From: Coemansia sp. RSA 487 | Lineage: Eukaryota > Kickxellomycota > Kickxellomycetes > Kickxellales > Kickxellaceae | Reading direction: 5' to 3' | DNA length: 64,000 nt | Assembly (NCBI GenBank): GCA_027577595.1 | Contig: JANBRJ010000026.1 | Span: 62,001-126,000 of the forward strand | Part shown: piece by piece, positions 1-9,269 of the stretch | Numbering within the stretch: position 1 is the stretch's first letter | Layout: every line of letters begins with the position of its first letter | The notes under the pieces: generated by a model | What the model was told of the DNA's origin: nothing | The model's database searches: none | The model's input: the letters and a program-made list of their open reading frames with translations, nothing else | Position numbers and translations under genes: made by a program

Positions 1-3000
1 TCTGCTCCCTCACAGCAAAAAGCCAGCATCGCAACAAACAACAATGCGGCAGGCAGCAACAAGGACACTGCAAGATATAGCATTAACAACTCTTCAAGCG
101 TAGTCGCCGTACCAAGAAATCCCCCTCCATGTGCCAAGCCGCCAATGCCCAACGTTGACGAGCAAATCAACCTTTTGTCGTTGTATTTTCGCTACGTGCA
201 CCCAGTGTTCCCTATCCTTTCCAAGACCCACCTTCTTCAACGTGCATTTGACAGAGAAAGGCCATTGGCACCAGCGTTTATGTCTGCAGTCTTTGCCGCC
301 GCGTCGACATACAAAGCACGGGAGGCCAAAAGCAAAGATGACTTGGCACGCGTGCGCATCCAGATGGCAGTGCACTTTCAGCGCGCAAAGCTTTACCTGG
401 ATGAGCAGTATACGAACAACTCCCTTTTTTCCATTCTCACTTTGCTGCTTATGTCTGTATACGAGCAAGGAACAATGTCTACTCGAAGCTGGCTCTACTC
501 TGGTATGGCCATCCGAAAAGCGTACGACATGGGTCTTCACCGGGACATGGGCGTTGCCAAACACAATGAATTAAGCGTTGTTTCTAAGCGCGAAGCAGAC
601 ATCCGGCTACGTGCCTGGTGGGGCTGCTATATAATGGACATCATGGTCAGCGCAACACTTGGCCGCCCTACCACGATCCGCGACTTCACATTTGATGCAC
701 CGTTCCCAGACAATTACGGGGATGATGATGACGAGCTGTTGGTAAACTCTTCCTTGAACGAGGATAGTTCCAGCGAAAATACAGATACACGGTTTAGAGA
801 GTCTCTGGAGCAGGCCATTCGGCGGCGCGCACAGCCGCAGCGGAGCCAGCGACAAGCAGATGCAAGCAAAGTAGCACCGGACCATCATTCCCGCGCAAGC
901 CATGCAAACCCAAACGCCATCCCCCCTGTGGCAGAGTCCATGCGTGATTATGTGGCTCTTACTATTGGCGACCCAGAGTCTGATGCATCGGATACGGAAG
1001 CCGATGATGCCAGGGGTGAGGGACAGCGAGCTTCTAGAGAAAAGGCCCATGGCGTGTACTACCTCGATCTTCTTCACATATTTGGGCATGTGTTAACAGA
1101 GATGTACACATGCAAGCCCAACCGCGATTTTGCGGTCAAGTACTGCTTCTATAGCTTGCGGTCGCGCACAGAACGGCTCATTGCACTAGACCATGAGCTG
1201 CGACAGTGGATGGACTCGCTTCCAGCTGAGCTTTGCTATCCAGTTGACGATATTCTTGCTGCACGCCCTGCTCGCTGCGTATACATTGCCCTTATCCATC
1301 TTGTGTATTACACCGCGATGATTCTGCTCCATCGGCCATTTATTTCCAGGCTCGGTGGTTCTCATCAGTCAACGCCTTCTTGCGCCATGCCATCTATGGA
1401 TGGTGACCAAACTAGGGACAACCCCGCCGACAGCTGTCACCCTTCCCGAGCTAGCAAATCATCACCATTGCCTTCACATTCCATATGCACCGTGTCGGCA
1501 CAGATGATATCGTTAATAGGCCAGGCAATCATCCAGGACTCGCGTATCTTCATCATGCCCTTCTTGACGTTTATGATGTTTACTGCTGGAACCATGCACC
1601 TTAACAATGTCATCGTTGCTGCTGACAGCTGGATTGCAAGACGCTTCCTCAAGCGCACGCTTAATGTCATGAGCCGGCTCGGTGCACACTGGCAGGTTTC
1701 ATACAAGTGCTACACCATGCTAAACACGCTTGTTCGCGCAAATAAAATTGGTCTCGATCAGCTGGTGGAGGATGACAAAACGGGGATCCGCGTTATTAAA
1801 GAGCGCTATCGCGAAAACATACGCATTTCGCAGATTGTATACGAAGAGCGGTTTTCTCGCCATGCATGGTCTTCTTCAGATCTACCAGATCCCGTCTACT
1901 CACCTGGATCACCGCTTAGACCCAGCACTCCAGCGCATATGCAAAGCCACGGCGAGAGGAGCAGCCCTTTCAGCAGCACTGGCGATAAAACGCGCTTTGT
2001 AGCCGAAACAGCTCGTGACACTGACGTAGCTAAAAGCAGAGACGCTACTAATAAATCCTTAGAATCGCGTCAACATACAGTGCAGACACCCAGAACAAGT
2101 CTACTTGAGCGTATGGATGTATCCGAGAATCACCCGTATAAAGACGGTGACAAGCCTTATGAACTTGATATGGACCCAGCCACTGAGAAACCCGTAAACG
2201 CACAAAACATGAACCGTATTGACAACACTGCAGCCGCATGCGATGGCACTACCTCGTCAGCTGTTGACAGCAGTGGCAGTACAAACAGCCTGAATATATA
2301 CAATTCATCTCTGCAGCATCAGACATCCTCATCCGATGGAATAATGCCCGCTTCCTATAGCTTTACTCATCCACAGCAACAGAGACAGCTACAACGAACA
2401 GACCCAAAGATTCCAATGTTTTTGCGTATACCTGCTCTCCGTCGTCTTGCTGATTCGAGTGGCCACCCTATAGTTCCTGCGTCTCCATATACGTCAGTCA
2501 CGCTCTCTGGCAGCCCTGAAGCAGCAACAACCATGACAATGGCAACGACAAACCCTGAATCAGCGATCCCAGCCAGCACATACATTACAACACAAGGGGC
2601 ACAGCAAAGCATGTGGGAATCCAGCATGAGTCTTGGGCGGTTTGTTCCATCGTTGGAGTTCTTTGCAAATGCCGAGTTCCCGTTGGGAATCGGTGGCCCT
2701 AATGGCCAGGCATCGCTCGTTCTGCCACAGGCGATGACAGCCCACAACACAGGCACCAATGTATTTGGCTCTGTATCTGGATACTCTGAAAATAATAACC
2801 AGTTAGCAGGTTTGGGGCTGACTACAAAAGCATCAGAGAAGCGACCTGCTCTGGACGGGCTGTCGTTTGCAGAATCGAGCTCGAGACCGTCTACACTGCC
2901 TACGGGAAGTACAGGAGGGGATAGCAACGCAATGTCGTTGGATTCGACTACATTGGCCACAGCTTTCCCTGTATTTAGTGATACATGTAGTAATGATCGG

Positions 3001-3459
3001 AGTAAGTATGGTAGCCTGTCGAATGTTTCGTTTGTGGCCGCATTACCGGAGGATAACAACACTGCAGAAAACTCGTATTCGCCAGGAACTGGAAACGGAG
3101 GAGGGTTTGATCTAGAGAATAGCGGGGCAGCGAGCAACGACTCTACTCCAGCAAACATGGGTTTCAGCGGCATGCTTATTGACGATGACGTTATTAGGAA
3201 TCTTCCGTTTTCTGGTCCTGTTTCCTACGATCTCGGTCTTGGTGGTATTGAGAACCTCTCATCGGTTCTATTGCATGGGGGAAATAGCGAAACTAGTGCC
3301 AATGACTCGGCTGCTATGGACACACAGCGAGAGTCCAACCCAGCGGCATCACCAGCAAACAGACCTGCCACGGAAAAGGAATCTTCCGAGGTGCCTTGGA
3401 AAGATTATGTGGACCAAGTTATTCGATTGTTTGACAAAACCGCCAGTAACAAAAAGTAG
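1..3459 (+). CDS. Fungal-specific transcription factor (fungal_trans domain), 5' partial
   Basis: The frame is open from base 1, so the gene starts left of the window; 1152 residues are visible. The fungal-specific transcription factor domain starts near visible residue 50, with LLSLYFRYVHPVFPIL, the usual opening of this domain. It continues through RSWLYSGMAIRKAYDMGLHR and WWGCYIMDIMVSATLGRP to the long helical part ending near residue 620. The last 500 residues are Ser/Thr/Asn-rich and probably disordered, typical of an activation region, with a short C-terminal helix (VPWKDYVDQVIRLFDK). Family members bind DNA through an N-terminal Zn(II)2Cys6 cluster, which would lie outside the window, so it is inferred. 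The ATG at 145 is internal to the domain and is not the true start. The gene is convergent with the next one (61 bp gap). Target pathway unknown. Confidence 0.85.
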   Translation, partial: SAPSQQKASIATNNNAAGSNKDTARYSINNSSSVVAVPRNPPPCAKPPMPNVDEQINLLSLYFRYVHPVFPILSKTHLLQRAFDRERPLAPAFMSAVFAAASTYKAREAKSKDDLARVRIQMAVHFQRAKLYLDEQYTNNSLFSILTLLLMSVYEQGTMSTRSWLYSGMAIRKAYDMGLHRDMGVAKHNELSVVSKREADIRLRAWWGCYIMDIMVSATLGRPTTIRDFTFDAPFPDNYGDDDDELLVNSSLNEDSSSENTDTRFRESLEQAIRRRAQPQRSQRQADASKVAPDHHSRASHANPNAIPPVAESMRDYVALTIGDPESDASDTEADDARGEGQRASREKAHGVYYLDLLHIFGHVLTEMYTCKPNRDFAVKYCFYSLRSRTERLIALDHELRQWMDSLPAELCYPVDDILAARPARCVYIALIHLVYYTAMILLHRPFISRLGGSHQSTPSCAMPSMDGDQTRDNPADSCHPSRASKSSPLPSHSICTVSAQMISLIGQAIIQDSRIFIMPFLTFMMFTAGTMHLNNVIVAADSWIARRFLKRTLNVMSRLGAHWQVSYKCYTMLNTLVRANKIGLDQLVEDDKTGIRVIKERYRENIRISQIVYEERFSRHAWSSSDLPDPVYSPGSPLRPSTPAHMQSHGERSSPFSSTGDKTRFVAETARDTDVAKSRDATNKSLESRQHTVQTPRTSLLERMDVSENHPYKDGDKPYELDMDPATEKPVNAQNMNRIDNTAAACDGTTSSAVDSSGSTNSLNIYNSSLQHQTSSSDGIMPASYSFTHPQQQRQLQRTDPKIPMFLRIPALRRLADSSGHPIVPASPYTSVTLSGSPEAATTMTMATTNPESAIPASTYITTQGAQQSMWESSMSLGRFVPSLEFFANAEFPLGIGGPNGQASLVLPQAMTAHNTGTNVFGSVSGYSENNNQLAGLGLTTKASEKRPALDGLSFAESSSRPSTLPTGSTGGDSNAMSLDSTTLATAFPVFSDTCSNDRSKYGSLSNVSFVAALPEDNNTAENSYSPGTGNGGGFDLENSGAASNDSTPANMGFSGMLIDDDVIRNLPFSGPVSYDLGLGGIENLSSVLLHGGNSETSANDSAAMDTQRESNPAASPANRPATEKESSEVPWKDYVDQVIRLFDKTASNKK

Positions 3460-3520
3460 TTTTTCAATTTATAAAAGTTGATTCAAGTGGTTTTACAAAA
3501 ATTACGATATATAAACGACA

Positions 3521-6500
3521 TCACTGAGATGTGCCAAAAGCAGCAGTAGCACCCGTGAGACCTGAAATTACTCTACGCAAAAGACCAGCTGGTGTCGTCT
3601 GTGTGGCAGCAGATGATACTACATTTGGCCTAAGCTCGTCAACAGAGATGCGGTCAAAATAGCTAGATCGCCGTGGGTCGCTCTCCCAGATCCCTGCCGT
3701 GCCTGGCCGGCTAGATGGCATGCTCTCATGTCCGCGTGAATTCGATCTCAAAGAAGCCTGGATACCACCGCTTCCTCCTCCCAACGCCCCAGGCACACTT
3801 GCATTGGCGCTAGCCCGGGAATTTGCTGCATTTGCAGCAGTGTATCCATACACTGTGCCATATCGGCGATATGGTGGCGCAAGCTGGTTGCCACGAGTCA
3901 AGTTGCTATTTGTATTTTCCGGTGATGACGAAAAGGGCGTTTCAGACTCGAGCCAACGTCCGCCTTGCTTTGCTCCGGAATCAAGTGGGCCGATAGCGCC
4001 TGTGTACATGTCTACATTCAGGAGTCCAGGAATGCGCCTGCCGCGCCAGGTCTCTAGAGCTGCCTCCGATGTGGGTGCCAGCGCGCGCATGGATGGCAAC
4101 GCGCTGTTTCTTCCTGCCGTGGCGTTATGCTGGCGAGAGATGCGGAGTTCTTTGGCACGTGTTCTGAGCTCGCGTATATGAGGACAGCTCGGGTCTGTCA
4201 GGTCGTGGTGCCCATGAGCTGATAATGGGTCCATCTCTGAGCCATACACCATGCGCTTGGCGTCGTCAGGCTCAACCATCCAGCTGGGGAGCTCTGCCAG
4301 CTTCATGCGCGATGACACCCGCTGATCTCTGTATGGAGCAGAAGATAAGGGTGGTGGCATAAGTGAGTCCCACCACTCTGCCTGAGAATCAGCTTCTGAT
4401 GGCTCATTCAAAATCCTTCGCGATGCCCACGGCCGCGAGTTCCCGCGTGAAGCGCTTGCTCTTAGCGCAAGGCGCTGCTCTCTCAGCTCCGCACAGCGCA
4501 CCATACTCTCAAGCAATGGGTGCGCCAGTGTGCGCGAGTATGCATAGAGCCTGTCGGTCTTGCGCACCTGCTGGCCATATGCGGGCAGATCGGGCAGTAG
4601 AAAGACATACGGCATCATGCCTGCTGGCCGGTTGCTGCGGCGAGGAACTCCCGTCAGATGTGAGTTTGCAATATCCATGTGCTCTTCTTCCTTCTCGACA
4701 ATTCCTTGCTGTCGCTGTGACTCGATGTTGCGCTTTGAGCTCTTCGATATGTATGTTGTCTGACTTGAGCTTGTATTGGCCGCCTGTTCATCCGACGTCC
4801 TGCTGCTCTGGCCCTGGAACTGTACCTGTTCTGGGCCTCTACTGCGCACCTGTTTTCTTTGGCGGCGAGCTCCACCCTCATTCTTGTACAGCTCTTCGAC
4901 AGGATCTGTATATGAGCTGGTTGCCATGTTACTGCTACCAGGAGCATCAGACAATCCATATGCACTGCTCTGGCTATGTCCTGCTTCTGCCATTGTCGTT
5001 GAAGGCAACACATTCGGTGAAGCAGAGTCCACTACCCTAGAAGTGGTGTGCTGGTTTTGTCGTTTCTGTTGTTTCTGCTGCTGTATAGCATTAGTTTCGT
5101 TTGCTCTTTCAAAGTTAGCAAGCTCCTCAATGTGCTCTTGATGCGGACTGTCAATGCTGGCAGTTGTAGCTGAGTCATCAATCTCCTGGCCAGCACCAAC
5201 GCCAAGCGTTGCCGTTGATGAATTGAGACTGGCCTTTGACTGATCTAGAACATTTGAATTCACGGCTATTGCGTCAGAATTAGCGTTTGGAAGTGAACCG
5301 CCTCCAGTTTGCTGCTGCGTTCCACCGTCCGTCTGTCTTGGGTCAGTATCATCACCAAACGAGCTATTTCCGCTATAGTCCACATAAGAACTGTCGACTT
5401 GACTTTCGTTGGCAGCGTTAACGGTGCTTAGAAGAGGCTTTGCCAACGGAAAGTCTCGGCGGTACCCACCCCCGCCATGCCGTGTACGAGTCCGCAAAGC
5501 GGCGGTGCTCGTGGTTCTTTTGGCATGCAGCTTCTTGTTGGTAGCCTTTTTCCTCGGCTTAAGATGAGCTTCCCTAGTTGCTGCCATCTTTCCATTGCTG
5601 CGGCAATGTGGCTCGGAAATATCTTGCTCCTCGTCTATAACATCGCTACTGCTGGTATCGTCGCCCTTTGCTGATGAAGCGCTGTTACTCCGCGCTGGCG
5701 GGGCACTGGCGACCCTTTCCCGCCTAACTAGTGCAGCCGGCGCCATTTTGGAGAGCCCTGGACCAGCATCTTGTTCATTCGTCTGTTCCGTGTTTGGCTG
5801 ACTGTGGAGCTGTGACAGACTGGTAGTTGCCTTGCACAGGTGGAGTACGCAAGGACTGCGAGTTCTCTCACCTGTATCCTTTTCAAAATTAGCAATACAA
5901 TCGTTGCTGCACTCGTTGTTAGTGCTCGCATGGCATCCGCGAATGGTGTCAGCTTCTATCTGGTCGCCTAACTGTTTCTGCTTTGACTTGGATGTCGGTT
6001 CGGGATGCGAATCTGCGTCTTTCCTTGCTGTATCATGTTTCATACTGTCACGGCCATGGCTTGCTAAAAGAGGCCCGTCATAGCTATCAGAACTATCGGA
6101 ATCGCTGACTTCCGAATGGGATCCCATTGTGAATAAAGGCTGTCGTCTAGCCTGTGGTTGTTGGGAGGCAGTCATACCAGAGGCAGCTGGCGAACGCGCT
6201 GTTTCAGAGACTTTGGACTTAAAATGCAAAATTTCGCTGACCTGTTGGTCAGCCATGGCCTGCTCTGTTTTTGCTTGGGCCGCTTTACTGAGTGAGACAT
6301 GGGAGTCATCCTTAATGATTTCTGCTTCGACAGAGAGGTTTTCCTTGTCTTCAGGGTAGTTTTGCTGCTGGTGCCGCTTATCGTGTTGGTCTTGCGGTGT
6401 TTTAAGTATCGTGTTACCGACCTCGTGGCCAATATACTCGCCATCATCTTCATCAAATGTACCTACGGTAAACACCATTTGGGCTTGGCCGCCCGACGGC

Positions 6501-6739
6501 CCAGAACCAGGAATTGACGTTCCAACAGTGCTCCTGGAAACAACAGCCTGTGTTACACGCTGCTTGTCCGAATCACCATCATCAGCAGAAGCAGCAGCAG
6601 CTCGACTGTCCAGCGCATCATCTTGTGCATTTGTGCTATTGGTCCGCGTGTGAGTATCTGGACCCGTGCCAGAGTGTCTTGGCTTACGTGCGCCTCTTTT
6701 TCTCGGTCCATTAGAGCCACCACCTTTTGTGCTGACCAT
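3521..6739 (-). CDS. Large, mostly disordered protein of unknown function
   Basis: An intact 1072-residue frame with ATG at 6739. I do not recognise the family. The N-terminus is basic (GPRKRGARKPRHSG), followed by about 650 low-complexity residues rich in Ser, Asp, Gln and Asn, with an acidic run (SDSDSSDSYDGPLL) and a Lys/Arg-rich stretch near residue 400 (KPRKKATNKKLHAKR) that could be a nuclear localisation signal. The more ordered, probably conserved part is at residues 690-960: MMPYVFLLPDLPAYGQQVRK, a Leu/Arg-rich helix ending in CAELREQRLALRAS, and DPSCPHIRELRTRAKELRIS. No membrane segment is seen. The length and lack of stops over 3.2 kb make it a real gene. Nuclear or scaffold roles are only guesses. 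Confidence 0.7.
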   Translation of the reverse strand: MVSTKGGGSNGPRKRGARKPRHSGTGPDTHTRTNSTNAQDDALDSRAAAASADDGDSDKQRVTQAVVSRSTVGTSIPGSGPSGGQAQMVFTVGTFDEDDGEYIGHEVGNTILKTPQDQHDKRHQQQNYPEDKENLSVEAEIIKDDSHVSLSKAAQAKTEQAMADQQVSEILHFKSKVSETARSPAASGMTASQQPQARRQPLFTMGSHSEVSDSDSSDSYDGPLLASHGRDSMKHDTARKDADSHPEPTSKSKQKQLGDQIEADTIRGCHASTNNECSNDCIANFEKDTGERTRSPCVLHLCKATTSLSQLHSQPNTEQTNEQDAGPGLSKMAPAALVRRERVASAPPARSNSASSAKGDDTSSSDVIDEEQDISEPHCRSNGKMAATREAHLKPRKKATNKKLHAKRTTSTAALRTRTRHGGGGYRRDFPLAKPLLSTVNAANESQVDSSYVDYSGNSSFGDDTDPRQTDGGTQQQTGGGSLPNANSDAIAVNSNVLDQSKASLNSSTATLGVGAGQEIDDSATTASIDSPHQEHIEELANFERANETNAIQQQKQQKRQNQHTTSRVVDSASPNVLPSTTMAEAGHSQSSAYGLSDAPGSSNMATSSYTDPVEELYKNEGGARRQRKQVRSRGPEQVQFQGQSSRTSDEQAANTSSSQTTYISKSSKRNIESQRQQGIVEKEEEHMDIANSHLTGVPRRSNRPAGMMPYVFLLPDLPAYGQQVRKTDRLYAYSRTLAHPLLESMVRCAELREQRLALRASASRGNSRPWASRRILNEPSEADSQAEWWDSLMPPPLSSAPYRDQRVSSRMKLAELPSWMVEPDDAKRMVYGSEMDPLSAHGHHDLTDPSCPHIRELRTRAKELRISRQHNATAGRNSALPSMRALAPTSEAALETWRGRRIPGLLNVDMYTGAIGPLDSGAKQGGRWLESETPFSSSPENTNSNLTRGNQLAPPYRRYGTVYGYTAANAANSRASANASVPGALGGGSGGIQASLRSNSRGHESMPSSRPGTAGIWESDPRRSSYFDRISVDELRPNVVSSAATQTTPAGLLRRVISGLTGATAAFGTSQ

Positions 6740-7562
6740 GGTCGGAAAAGGTAAATGTACGTTTTGAGTCTTCTGCTTGGAGGTGCGAGTATACGTTCCA
6801 AAACGAAGCTGAGAGTGAATTCAGCTTAAAGCCAGCCGAACGAGCACAAAGACACAATATAGTAGAGAGAGGTAAAGGTGGAGTAAGCCGATTAAAATAT
6901 GCGTGTTATTGTCGTGCTTTAGGCTATGCTTTTTGTAATTCACAACCAACAAGGTCTGCTTCACATAGATTCTTGGAGATAGCACGAAATAAGCGATTGA
7001 ATGAAGAAGAGAATTAAAATTGGGAAAAATAATCAGTGTTACAAAATTTCAAATATTCATACGAGCTTAAAATCCAAAAAGTACGGATAGTTCTACACTA
7101 TTTGGGAGAAAGAGAGGTTTATAAAAGACAAGCGTTGACGATGTAGGTTTTCCACAATGCGTGAAAGTCGAGTCTTTTCCGTTATTTGCGAGAAAAAGCA
7201 TCGTTTGCAACTGCCAATACAAAATGTGGGAAAAGCAGGGGGAAAAAAGAACCCATGATGAGCATTAGTAAAGAATAGTCAATCAGAAAAACACAGACAC
7301 AACAGCAACAGCAGCAAACGCTGTTTAGTCGCAAGTGCAATGAATGCAAAAAGAACAAGAGCATACTTGCAATGTAGGGGCTAAGTTTCTTGGATGTCAC
7401 CACCCTACCACTGCCTAACGACAGTGAAAGTACCTGCACGCCGATGTGGGGTGTGATGGCAACCAGATAGGCAAGACACATACAGTTGGGAATAACACAC
7501 CCTGGTTGTACATGTCGATGAAGCAATAGCTAAGCCAGAATTCGCACCTATTCATATAAGTA
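6740..7562. other. Gene-poor spacer upstream of the disordered-protein gene
   Basis: About 820 bp, AT-rich, holding the promoter side of the minus-strand gene ending at 6739. No convincing gene or RNA seen. The part next to 7562 lies 3' of the Fanzor relic, where a guide-RNA-like element would be expected in an intact copy; I see no recognisable structure. Confidence 0.5.
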
Positions 7563-8154
7563 TTAGATACGCCAACGCTTGGTAGCCGGGCTTTTGGCTG
7601 TGGTGACTGCGTGTCTCGTACAGCTCCGAGGCTGGTAAGTATGTTGAGACTCTGCAGCAGAAGCAGAAGCAGTGGAGCGTCTGAACGGTTCGGAGACTTT
7701 TCCGTGCTCGAGTTGCCAGTTGACGATATAGCGGGTGTTGATGGTAGCGGAAATGTTGCGATTCCAGCATCTGGCTTTGGCAGTCCAAACAGGGTCGTAT
7801 TGTGCTGCGCCGCTCCTTCCTTCCCTCCTGTTTTTGGTTGTCGTCTCTGTTACAGCCTCCATACACTCTGCGCTCGTACACCCAAGCAAGCCATGGCATA
7901 AAGCCTTGCGCTTTTTCTTCTCTGTGCTTCCAAACGGCCGTGGGTTCTTTATTTTCTTGAATTTTGAGCACACCGTGGCATGACAGACATAGTTTCAAAG
8001 TACGAAATTTGTCAAGTAGATAAACCTCAAACCCAAGTCGCCTTAGCATCTGCCACATTCCGATACCACGAATAGGTTTATTTCGAATAAAACATTGGCT
8101 CTTATAGCCGTTAAAACTGTGTAACACATTCTGATAATGATGGCAGCTCGGCAA
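7563..8154 (-). mobile_element. Decayed Fanzor (eukaryotic TnpB-like OMEGA nuclease) C-terminal relic
   Basis: Two overlapping minus-strand frames together show the C-terminal signature of Fanzor proteins. The first frame (about 8110-7975) reads NKPIRGIGMWQMLRRLGFEV, then YLLDKFRTLKLCLSCHG, which is the end of the RuvC core and the first CxxC of the zinc ribbon. Just after CHG the signal moves to the next frame: KFKKIKNPRPF, then ALCHGLLGCTSAEC (second zinc-ribbon cysteines), then CWNRNISATIN (the RuvC-III site, normally WNRD) and EHGKVSEPFRRS, a typical Fanzor tail. The N-terminal two thirds are not found upstream. Fanzors are RNA-guided DNA nucleases carried by eukaryotic transposons. This copy has a frameshift and has lost key residues, so it is a dead remnant. 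No terminal repeats were identified. Confidence 0.72.
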
Positions 8155-9269
8155 GTCGCGAGCCTAATTGTTGTCACACTCGTTGTTTAGCTAGGACTTT
8201 CCTAGGAAAAAATAACTTATTTTATAAAAGTGCATCTATTCATACGGTGAATGACCAGCGTCTATTGTTTAAGTGAGAAAATGCTTCGTCCAAGAATCAA
8301 AGCTGGGAACTTGAAGGCTAGGAGCAGATATTCCCAAGACAAAAGGGAAAAGATGGGTGAAATTAACAGCACCTCAAAGCCTTTATGATAGAGGGCTTAA
8401 GCAATATAGGATCAGATCGAATATAACGTATAAGAAAAAGTCACGTGAAAATTATAAACGTTTGCGGAATTCCAGAAATATGCAGGCAAGTGTGTTCATG
8501 CATGAATTATGCTCATAAGGATTTTTTTCGCCATTGAAGAGCAAATACTTTTATGCTCTTATTATCCCCTAATCCGAAATTCACCAAAACTAAATACAGC
8601 TTGTGTGTTGCGTTTATGTGGTGACCTGCAAGGCCACTAGAAGTTTGGTTAAGTTTTGAAAGAGTATTATTATACAAGGAGCTCTTCCTATTGTCTTCGA
8701 CAGGGCTCCTTGGATTTAAATAGGACTGAGCGAATATAAACAGAACTATTAAATGTCAACGCGTAAACGAATGTAATAAATGCTGTGCGAGGATCTGTAT
8801 TCTCTGATACTGGGAAACAGCCATTAACAGTAATCGTGAACTATTGCCAGAGCGCGTGAAAAACAGCAGTAGCAAAGAGATCGTGTTTTGGCACAATGGC
8901 TTGTTCGTCAAATCGGAGGCTGAGGCCCATTAGCAGCTGATTCGGGTCCACTACTCCTTTCGGGTGTTGAACCTGGTGGTTCGATGGCCGGTGTCCCTCT
9001 CTCGGTCGTCACAGCAGGTGGTTGTATTTATACAAACTTGATAAAAATTTTGAAAAAGAAAAAAGGAAAAAAATGCACACATCATCAGAAAGAGTGTGGT
9101 GCGCTTTTCTTCCAGTGTGTCAAAAAATCAGGTCCGAAAGGTGACGGCTGACAAGCCAGAATTGTTTCTTTGGCTTTTCTCATTTCTCAATCTTTTAGCC
9201 TATTTTTAAATAAAGACGTATTTTTTCAATTAACCACGTATTTCGATTTTTGAGCTTTCTACTTGGACG
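8155..9269. other. Gene-poor spacer with a GC-rich block and a hairpin
   Basis: About 1.1 kb between the Fanzor relic and SHP1. It holds a perfect 8-bp inverted repeat (8675-8682 with 8705-8712) and a GC-rich block at about 8891-9030 that stands out from the AT-rich surroundings. The block reads as a short low-complexity peptide on the minus strand, without a gene structure I can support. The SHP1 promoter must lie in the last few hundred bases. No further recognisable Fanzor pieces seen. Confidence 0.45.

Noticed and set aside
7182-7526. Cys/Leu-rich 114-codon minus-strand frame
   Set aside because: Low complexity, no homology recognised, no promoter or splice support; could be noise 3' of the Fanzor relic.
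8960-9030. Possible tRNA-like T-arm (GGTTCGATGG) or other structured RNA
   Set aside because: No matching acceptor, anticodon or A-box arrangement around it; SRP, RNase P and snRNA hallmarks also not found.
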